From contig CAYSBR010000001.1 in assembly GCA_964429385.1 (NCBI GenBank), positions 186,001 through 250,000 of the forward strand: a stretch of DNA of 64,000 nt. Direction: 5' to 3'. The stretch is from UBA2377 sp964429385 (GTDB lineage: Bacteria; Verrucomicrobiota; Verrucomicrobiia; Opitutales; Opitutaceae). Of this stretch, positions 1 through 8,400 are shown piece after piece. Under the pieces are notes generated by a model. The model was given only the letters and a program-made list of their open reading frames with translations, was not told where the DNA came from and ran no database searches. The stretch's first letter is position 1; every line of letters begins with the position of its first letter. A program made the translations under genes and the position numbers.

Positions 1-2
1 CC

Positions 3-158
3 TCACCGCCGGCCTCTAATTCGCACCTAACTCGGCTTTCCCGCCTCATGCCCGCCGCCCACGCCGATCTTCGCCTCGCGATCCAGTCCTCCCTCGCCAC
101 CTTCACCCAGAAGTCCCTGCGCGAAGCCTCCATCGGCCTCTTCGCCACCCTCGGCTAA
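3..158 (+). CDS. C-terminal fragment of an unidentified protein, cut by the window start
   Basis: A reading frame is open from the left edge of the window to a TAA at 156-158. It gives about 51 residues ending in SLREASIGLFATLG. The codons favour G or C in the third position, as in the neighbouring genes. An in-frame ATG occurs at 48, but the frame stays open upstream of it, so this looks like the tail of a longer gene rather than a small gene. I do not recognise the family. The next gene starts only 12 bp downstream on the same strand. Confidence 0.45.
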   Translation, partial: SPPASNSHLTRLSRLMPAAHADLRLAIQSSLATFTQKSLREASIGLFATLG

Positions 159-170
159 GATAATCATGTC

Positions 171-872
171 ATGGATGCCGCTACGGAACAGGCCCACATT
201 CTGTTGCTCGCCGAGATGCGGGCGGAGCTTGCTGCCGGTCTTGCTGGAATAAATTCAAAAACCTTAACCGGGGTTAATAAGTATTTGCACCCGACATGCT
301 CTGCGATTGCCGACTTGGGTTCGGGTTTCCTCACACTCAAAAAGGAGGGGAACACTCACGCGGCACGCGTCCTTGTCAGGACTTGCATAGAGGCAGCGCT
401 CAAGGTCGGCACAGTTTACGAGAAACCCTCGGCTCTCTACCGCATCGCCTTTACCGAGCACCTCGGAGACGGTCAGTTTCTCACGGCTGCCGATGAGAAC
501 AAGATCATCGTGACACCCGGAATGATCGACGCCAAGTGGGCCAAGACAAAGCCCGTGCTATCATCTCTTTTCCCAGGTGAACAGTTGAAGAACGCCCCGA
601 TCAGTGCGGAGACTCTAGGGCAGTGGTCGAAGATGCCCGACCTCTACAACTTTCAGTTTAAGCTCTACTGCAACTACACCCACGCAACCCTGCGCGCCCA
701 CGCGACCCCCGAACACTTTGACCCTGAGCTCGATTATCTTACGGTTTCTCAATGTCTCTTCACTGCGCTTGTCGTCGCCAATAAGCGCTTGAGCGGAAAC
801 TGCCCAAACATTGACACCTACTTTAAGCGGGTGAAGGCCCTAGGCCCCAAACCTCCGCAGCCTCCGGCATAG
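171..872 (+). CDS. Protein of unknown function, 233 aa
   Basis: This is a complete ORF from ATG 171 to TAG 870-872 with no signal peptide and no obvious membrane segment, so it is probably cytoplasmic. It is mostly helical in appearance, with a central stretch TLKKEGNTHAARVLVRTCIEAALKV that resembles helical proteins of the DUF5677/HEPN-like kind, but that similarity is only an impression. Its base composition and codon use are visibly less GC-rich than the following genes (for example AATTCAAAAACC near 247), which may indicate a different history. It lies just after the truncated gene at the window edge, and no partner gene suggests a role. Confidence 0.7.
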   Translation: MDAATEQAHILLLAEMRAELAAGLAGINSKTLTGVNKYLHPTCSAIADLGSGFLTLKKEGNTHAARVLVRTCIEAALKVGTVYEKPSALYRIAFTEHLGDGQFLTAADENKIIVTPGMIDAKWAKTKPVLSSLFPGEQLKNAPISAETLGQWSKMPDLYNFQFKLYCNYTHATLRAHATPEHFDPELDYLTVSQCLFTALVVANKRLSGNCPNIDTYFKRVKALGPKPPQPPA

Positions 873-1203
873 AAGTTAATCGGACCATTCGGCGGATGCC
901 TTCGTTTCAGCCCAACCGACAACCGACGGAGCCATGCTGTTACTGGTTACCTCCAATGACCACCATTTCGTGCCTGGAGTTCAGTGTCGCTGAAATCGTC
1001 GGCTGCGAACGCCGCCATGGCTCGGATTGGAAAGACCCGTCGAGCTGGGGTTGGGTCTTGGCCAACGCGCGACCGCTGCCCTTCCGGGCCTGCAAGGGAG
1101 CGCTGGGATTTTTTAGGCCCGAGCTCAAATAGCAGCCCAGCCCCATCCGACTCTTCAGACTTTTCGGTTGGATTCGGGCGGGCGGGTTGCAGGCTCGCGG
1201 GCC
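873..1203. other. Intergenic stretch with no recognisable gene
   Basis: This 331-bp stretch separates the unknown 233-aa gene from the acyltransferase gene. Short open frames run through it on both strands, but none has family-like sequence or a convincing start. I saw no RNA gene, terminator or known repeat here. The promoter of the acyltransferase presumably lies in its right half. Confidence 0.5.
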
Positions 1204-2061
1204 ATGGCCGGGTTTCCTGATCTGCATGTCCTTCCGTATCGCACCGCGCCGGCCACGGTCGTGCGGCCGACGGGCTGGCCTTCGGTGCGGTTTTATCTGC
1301 GCGGCTTCCGGCTGATGGTGCAGGCCCGGAGGCGGCAGAGGCGCGGCGCCACGGGGGAGGAACTCACACGCTTTTGCTGCCGGGGCGCGGCCGGCCTGCT
1401 GGAGGAGCTCGGCGTGCGCATCACCATCGAGGGCGCGGAGCATTTTCTTTCCAGCAAGCGACCGATGGTTTTCGCGAGCAACCATATGAGCATGTTCGAC
1501 CCGCTGGTGATCTACGGTGCGGTCGGGCCGCATCGGCCGTTTGTCTCCGTCACCTCGCGCTACCTGAGCAAGATGCCCGTCTGCGGACCGCTCTTTAGCA
1601 GCCTGCCCCACATCTGGGTGGACCGCAAAAGTCCGCGCCGCGATCTGCAGGCCGTTTACACGGAAGGCGTCGCCCATCTCCGCGCCGGCCGCTCGGTCCT
1701 GGTGTTTCCCGAGAGCACCCGGTTGCCACGGTTTCGCCCGGGGCAGTTTAACTCCATGGCCGTCAAACTCGCCCGCCGTGCCGGCGTGCCGGTCTGCCCG
1801 GTCGCCGTGCAAACCGATGCCTGGGCCGTGGGCTGGCCCTTCCGCCTGTTCGGTCGCATCCACCCCGCACGCGAGATCCGCGTCACCTTCGGCCCGCCGG
1901 TCGAGGTCGAGACCAACGATCAGCCGCAACGCGCCCGCCTGATCCATTTCATCGCCCGCCAGCACGAAACCTGGGGTCATCCCCTCGACCTCACCCCGCC
2001 GCTGCCCTGGTGGCTGCGCACCCACGCCCCGACCGACGGCCGCGCCGCCAACCTGCGGTAG
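1204..2061 (+). CDS. 1-acyl-sn-glycerol-3-phosphate acyltransferase (PlsC family)
   Basis: This gene encodes a 285-aa lysophospholipid acyltransferase, expected to transfer an acyl chain to the sn-2 position of lysophosphatidate at the inner membrane. The family NHxxxxD motif is present as NHMSMFD (about residues 93-99). The second conserved motif is FPESTR (around 168-173) instead of the usual FPEGTR. I chose ATG 1204 rather than the in-frame ATG 1168 because the extra 12 residues are low-complexity and Gly/Arg-rich. The gene is convergent with the Pfa lipid synthase, whose last protein also ends in an acyltransferase domain. It could therefore help load the unusual fatty acid into membrane lipid, but that link is inferred from position. 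The family call is secure. Confidence 0.85.
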   Translation: MAGFPDLHVLPYRTAPATVVRPTGWPSVRFYLRGFRLMVQARRRQRRGATGEELTRFCCRGAAGLLEELGVRITIEGAEHFLSSKRPMVFASNHMSMFDPLVIYGAVGPHRPFVSVTSRYLSKMPVCGPLFSSLPHIWVDRKSPRRDLQAVYTEGVAHLRAGRSVLVFPESTRLPRFRPGQFNSMAVKLARRAGVPVCPVAVQTDAWAVGWPFRLFGRIHPAREIRVTFGPPVEVETNDQPQRARLIHFIARQHETWGHPLDLTPPLPWWLRTHAPTDGRAANLR

Positions 2062-2070
2062 CCCAAGCCA

Positions 2071-2089
2071 GTGTCACGCAATGCGTGAC
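2071..2089. repeat. REP-like palindrome, copy 1
   Basis: The sequence GTGTCACGCAATGCGTGAC is an inverted repeat (GTCACGCA and TGCGTGAC around a single A). It starts 10 bp after the stop codon of the acyltransferase gene. The same 19-mer recurs at 19432-19450, 31 bp or more past the stop of the giant gene. A position just after stop codons suits a dispersed extragenic palindrome or a transcription-end element. Confidence 0.65.
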
Positions 2090-2169
2090 CGCACCGTGCG
2101 GAGAGGGATGCAATTTTCAGGCACCGGCGACATGAGGGGATCACAAATACACGATGCCTTTAGACGGTA

Positions 2170-2466
2170 GCCACAGATAACACGGATGAGCCCAGGTAGG
2201 ATGCTTTCTCTTTCCGTCGTATAAAAATAGGCTGGGAGGTAGGGCCCGACCTCCGTGGCGGGCCGCTCGGAGATCGGCCCCTACCTTTCAGCGGTTGTGA
2301 TATCTTTGAATGAAAATGGTATTAATCTGTGCCTATCTGTGTAATCCGTGGCTGAAAATTGAGCGCCTCCTGTTTTGAAAATCATCCAAGCGCGCTTGGT
2401 ATTAAACTCCATCGCAGCCGATAGGGATCCTTCGTATTTATCCGCGTCCATCAGCGTGATCCGCGG
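2170..2466. repeat. Cluster of short dispersed intergenic repeats between convergent genes
   Basis: The 417-bp space between the convergent acyltransferase and Pfa3 genes holds no gene but several repeat elements. At 2170-2189 is a CCACAGATAACACGGAT element. At 2324-2357 and 2436-2466 are elements of the opposite orientation (ATCTGTGTAATCCGTGG and a diverged relative ending GATCCGCGG). Between them, 2237-2255 and 2268-2286 form a stem-loop of 19-nt arms with two mismatches, carrying AGGTAGGGCCCGACCTCCG. Elements of the same 'ATCTGTG/ATCCGTGG' type recur near 43630 and 44574. Confidence 0.6.
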
Positions 2467-2478
2467 AAAAACCCCGAT

Positions 2479-5400
2479 CTACTTTGCGCCGCCAAAGAAG
2501 CGCCGCACTGCCGCCGCGAGCTGGTCGTCCGCCGCCGGCGGATTTCCGGTGGGGTCGGCGAGCATCGCGAGCAGGCGCTTCGACTCTTCGCTCAGACTTT
2601 CGTGCGCCCGCAGCGCGACCAGGGTCATCGCGGCGAACTCGTTCATGCCCCGGTCGGTCACGAGCGCATCAATCTCCGCCGCGAGTTCCGGTCGGGTCTC
2701 GAACGGCGCATCGTCACCGGGACACAGCGCGTTGATCGCTTCGACGACCTGGCGGGAGCGTTCCGCGTAAGGCAGCGCCATCAGGGTCTCCGGCCGGATT
2801 GCCGGGCCGACATGAAAATCCTGCCGCCCGCCGCCGACCGGGTATTCGCGCCGGCGATCATCCGCCGCCACCGGCAACCCGCCCGCAAACCACACGGGCA
2901 CGATCGGCACCCCGTGCTTGCACGCAAAATCCACGAACACCGAGCTGAGGCGCGTAACCTTCTCCCCCGCGCGCGAAGCGCGCGTGCCTTCGGCATGCAC
3001 CATCAGCGAACGCGGATCCTCATTCCAGCGATCGGCCACCCCTTGCAGCAGTTGCGGCAAGTGCATCCGGTTCTGCCGGTCGAAGAACAGCGTCCCCAAG
3101 GGGCTGCGTGAGCCAAAGGTCAGCCGGCCCGCTTCCTCGTAAAACCCCGCCCACGTCGCGGCGAGCTCCTGCTTCGCCAGCGCGTGGAACGGCGTCTCCG
3201 TCAACGCACCGACCAGCCACAGGAAAAGACAGGTCTCAACGCCCACCTGATGGTTGCCGACATATATCGCCGGACGCCCCCGCAAGGTCGCGAAGTCCGC
3301 GGGATCCGCCACCGCGACCCGGCACACAAACATCGCCGCGAGGGCGGCGGCGGAGTCCGCCACGAACGACGGACCGGTGCGCGTCCACTGCCGCCAGTGT
3401 TGCTCCGCCGGACGCCAGTCGAGCGCGCCGGAGGCATCCGGGTTCAACGGCAGGGCACCGGTTGCGGACGACCGGCCCGCCGGCTCCGCCGACTCCTCCG
3501 CCGGTGCTTCCACCAACCGCATCGCGAGCTTGGGCGCGTGATAGATCTTCATCGTCCCGAGCCACAGGCGGCCCTCGGCGCGCACCCACGGGCCGCGTTC
3601 ATCCACGCCCTCGGCCGTGATCTCGATATCGAGCACGATGCGATCGCTGGCCGGCGTGATCTGCCCGCGATAATGCCACTCGGTCTCCTCGCCCGAAGCC
3701 ACGGCTTCGAAACCCGGTGAGCGCAAACCCGCCTGCCGGTTCTGATGCAGCAGGTGGAATTGCAGCATCTGCATGAGCGACTCGATGCCGACGGAGCCGG
3801 GCTGCACCGGGTCCTGAAAGAAATGCGCCTTGAACACCCAGTCCGAGGCCACGATGTCGCGCTCGGCCCGCAGGTAGCCGCGGCCCGCCTTGCCACCCTG
3901 CGGCCACCAGCCGGTGATGCGATCCAGCATCCGCCACCGGCCCGTGGGCAGGCGCGCGGTGGAGGCGGTGAAATACGCCGCCGGTTGCGTCGTCAGATCG
4001 AGCGCAAAATTGCCCGGCTGTTCCTTCTGCGCCACTTCTTCAGGCGCGATCTTGAGCCCCTTTTGCGCGAGCAGCGCCTCGGGCGGAAAGAAACCGAAGC
4101 CCGTGTCAATCACCGCGACCTCCTCGTTGCCAACCCGCGCGCGGCCGCGGAACTTCACCAGCAGTAACCCGCTCACCTCGGCGAGCCCGGTGAGTTCGGT
4201 TTCGGTCACGATCTCGCGATCGGCCGGGGTGATGTCGCGGTGAAGCGTAAGCGTGCCGTCGAGGTTGCGCACGGTGAGCCCGGCGCCGGCGAAGCGTTCA
4301 TTCAGCTGGTGCGTGGCGAGCCAGCCGCAGGGCTGGAGCATCAGTTCCATGAAGACGCCAAACGGCATCACCGGCCGGCCGTTGTCCTGGAAATACCAAT
4401 GATCAGGCCGCGTGTCCCACGCCATCACCGCCTTGGTGCCCGTGCGCATGAGTCCGGCCGGGCCCGACACGGCGAGCACGCGCGAGATCATGAGCAACGG
4501 CGGACCCGGCAGGCGGGCCAGCGCGCGCGGTTTGTCGTCGTAAGGCAGGAAGCGCGGACCGAAAGCCCCGGAAGGCAGGCCAAGGCAGGAGTGCAGCAGC
4601 GACACGCGGTCGCAGGGATGGCCGTCGAGCAACGCCACCGGCCGCGCATCCGGCTCCTGCACGAGCTGGTCCTTCTGCTCCAGCAGCGGGAAATCCGGCA
4701 CCAGTTGCAGGCCGAAGCGCTCGCACAGGAACGCCGCGCGCCCGTCCACCGAACCGAGGATATGCGCAAAGATGGTCGGGCGCGGTTCGAGGATGATCTC
4801 GTCCACGAAGAGCTCATACACGATCTCGCGGCTCTCCGGGATGGCCTGACCGCGGCACACGAGTTTGTATTTCTGGTTGCGCACCGGTTCGAAGCGCCAG
4901 CCGTCCTTGTCCAGCGTGCAGCCGAGCGAAATGAGGTAGAGCGCGAGCAACTGCGTCGCGCCCTCCACCATCAGCGTGCCGGGCATGCAGGGATCGTTGT
5001 GGAAATGGATCGGGAAAAACCACTCCCGGCCCGTGAGCGGCGTGACGGAGCGGATGTAGCCGCGCCCCGCCGGACCGCCCCGGTAGTCGAGATGCGTAAT
5101 CTCGCCGATGAGGTTGGCCCGGCCTCCCGCCGAACGCGGAGTGCGGGTGTGCGTCTGCGTCAGCCGGTGGCCTTCGCCAAAGGCCGTGACCAGATCGCCC
5201 CGCGTGTAGGCGAGCACCTGCGCCGGCGTGAGCGTGGTCCGCCTGGTCGCGTGCGGGCCAACCGGCGCGAGCCGGCCGGGCTGCACATACGGCGCGGTGG
5301 CCGGATTCCACTTCACGCCCTCGGAGTTCGCGAGTTCCTCCGGGGTGAAGAACCCGGCGATGCCGCCCTGCACCTCCATCCGCACCTCGCCGTTGATGCG

Positions 5401-8400
5401 GCACTGGTTGCGGAAAGTGAACAACCGCACCTGGCCCTGCACCGTGTGGCGTTCCACATGGATGTCGCAGCACAGCACGTCACCCGCCTGCGGGATCGGC
5501 CCAAAAAGCTCCGCCTCGCAGCCGAGCAGCCGGTAGGCGCGCTCGCCCCGGTTGTGCGCATCCACGCCCAGCCACGAGATCAGCAGCATGTCCGCCTGCG
5601 CCGTCTCGATGAACGGCCCGAAGCCCATCCGCCCGTGGTGCATATACCACGCGCCCGCCTTGACGTCGGTTTCCGTCCACACCGTGCCCAGGCCCATGCC
5701 GCCGGGCTCCCCCACCATGCCGGTCACGCGGTCCGCCAGGAGCAGCTCGCCCATCGGCATGCGCACCTGGATGCGATACTCGTCCTGCCCCGTGAACAAC
5801 GGGCCGAAGATTTCGGAGATCTTTCCCTGCGCATGAACCTCCAGTTGCGCCCGCGTCAACGCCAGGCCCGAAGGCGGACGATAGGGCGGGATTTTGCTCC
5901 GCGAGGTCGGCAGCACCGCCGCCGGCTTGGGAGTCTCAACCACGACCGCCGCCGCCACCGGTGCAACGGAGTTCGGCACCGGCCCGGGAGCCGGCAATGG
6001 CGCCAACGACACCGGTTGCGGGCGCGAGCCTCCGGCCGCACCGCGCTGCGCGATGAGCAGTTGCTGCATCTTCGCGAACGTTGCGAGATAGGCCTGATGA
6101 GCGGCGGACTGCGCCGCGAGGTAGTGCTCGTGCGCCGCGCGCATCTGCTCCTGCGCCGTTTGCCACAGGGGGAGTTGCGCCGACGCCGGGGCCGTCACGA
6201 CCGGGGAGTGGTTCCCCTCGCCGACGGCGGGAGCCGGCGCGGCCGCCGGCATTGGTTTTTCCCGCGGACCATTATTTTCCAGCACCGGAGCCAGGCGGGG
6301 CGGGCGGGGCAAAACCCGCGGAGAAAAAACAGAAGCGGTGATCGGAGCGGAATGGGACGACACGAGAAGGGTTGCGAGCCGCAGCAGCGGCAGCCTCAGG
6401 GCGAACTCCAGCGCCGGGGCGGATTTTCCCGCGACCGCGGACCCCGCCGCCGGTCCGGAAGCAAACGCCTCCAGTCGCACCGGCACGCCGGCGCACCACA
6501 GTTCGGCGGCGGCCAGCACGGGCTGTTCATGCGACGCGCGGCCCGGCGCATCGAGCGACACCGCGAGGTGCGGCCGGTCGCCCAGGGTCGCCGCAATGGC
6601 GAGGGACAGCGCGTTGCGCGGGCCATGCTCGATGAAGATCCGCGCCCCGTCATCCCAGGCCTGCCGCACGGTGTGCGTGAAATCCACCGTCACGAGCGCC
6701 TGACCGGTGAGCGACTCGCCGCTGCGCTCCGCAGAGGGTTCGTAAACCCCGCCGAAGGCATTCGAGTAAAACCGCACACCGGGCACAGGCTTCACCGGGC
6801 GCGTGTGAATCCGCCGCCACACCGGCGCAAACGGCGTCAACGCCTCGCAGTGCACGATCAGGTCGTGCTGCAACGGCGCGGTGCGCACCCCCTCGAGCTT
6901 CGCGAGCACGCGGCGGCAGGCCTCGCGTTCCCCGCCGATGACGCAGTCGCCCGGCGAATTGATGATGGCCAGATACGCGCGGGTCTCGCCGGCCAGCGCC
7001 GCCCGCACCTGGGCGGCGGGCGCGAGCACCACCCAGTTCTCCCACTCGACCGGCGTTCCCTCCGGCAGCCCCCAGTGTTTCCGCGCCGAATCGAAACGTC
7101 CGCCGCATTCCACTTCGTAGAGCCCGGAGGCGACAATCTCATCCAGCATCGCGTCGAGATCCGCCCACGCGCCGATCGCGTAGAGTGAATTCGTCTCGCC
7201 CGAGGAAAGCCCAAGCACCGCCGCCGGCCGGAGCCCGAGCACCTCGCGGGAAAAGACCGCGTGCAACTGGCAGCTGTAGGCCGAACCGCAGAGCTGGGCA
7301 AACGGCGTGCGCGCCTGTTCCAGGTCGCCGCCAAAGATCGGCGCGCACCAGTGGCCCGCGCGCGGGGTGAGCCGCGCAGTCGCAGCCACCAGCTCCGGCC
7401 AGGCCAGCGCGAGCTCGCGCTGCGCGGCGGGATAAGAGGCCGCCGCGCCGGTGAAGACAAAGGCCACTTCGCCCGCAACCGGTTGTTCGCGCCAGACCGC
7501 ACCGTCGAGTACCCGCCCCGCGCGCCAGTGGCCGGCCCGCAACGCGGTGAGCGCCGCACGGCGCCGGGCCTCCGCCGCACCCGGGGCGCACACAAACGCC
7601 AGCCGGCAGGGACCATCGCCTCCGGAAATATTTTCCTCCAGCGCCCGTTCCAGACCCGCGCGATCCGCCGCGGCGAAGCCATGCAGCTCCGGCCGCCCCA
7701 GCACCGGGGCAAAATCCGGCGACCGCGCCGGCTGCGCGACCCGCACCTCCCAGGCGCAGGCGCCGCCAAAGACGGATTCGTTGATCACCCGGAACGCGGG
7801 TTCATCCCCATTTGGCAACAGCGGCTGCACCCGGCGCTCCGGCGAGACGCGCCACCCGCGCCGGCTGGTGAACACGGCGGCCGCGGCAAGATGCATCAGG
7901 CCCGCCGCCGCATGCGCGTGGCCAAACCAGGGTGCCAGCCAGCGCCGGCCGGGCCGGTTTTCAATCGTGAGCGCGGCCGCGGTCGTTTCCTCCGGCTCCG
8001 CGGTGTTGATCACGCCCAGAATACGATCCCCCGCCGCCTCGGCGTCGGCCAGCCGCTTGACGACCATGACCACCGCGGCATCACCCGCCGGGACCGGATC
8101 TTCACCGGCCACCTGCGCCGCCAGCGCCAGGTGCAACGGCTCGCGGCTGAGATCCACCGCGCCCACCACCGCAATATCGCTCTCACCCCGGGCGAGACTC
8201 TCCAGACCAAACGCCAGCGCGGTGTCGCCCGAGAGTTCCTCGCGCGACACCGTATGCGCCGCGGCGCGCAGGTTGAACTGATTGCTGATCCGGTTCGCCG
8301 GCATGTTCGGCATGATGCCGATGATGTGTCCGGCGCTCAGCGGGGCGCAGACCGCGTCCTTGGCCGCCGCCAGCCGGGCGGCTTCCGCCGGGATGCCGTG

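Noticed and set aside
873..1000. Integron attC-like site after the 233-aa gene
   Set aside because: A GTTAATC core-like stretch is present, but I could not find a matching complementary half or the paired inner boxes.
940..2025. 361-aa minus-strand ORF opposite the PlsC-type gene
   Set aside because: Antisense shadow. The plus strand has the NHxxxxD and FPExTR motifs of a real acyltransferase.
4240..7188. 982-aa plus-strand ORF opposite Pfa3
   Set aside because: Arg/His/Pro-rich antisense frame with no recognisable domain. The minus strand here encodes clear dehydratase and acyltransferase domains. The plus-strand ORFs at 10617-12989 and 13771-16557 are rejected for the same reason.
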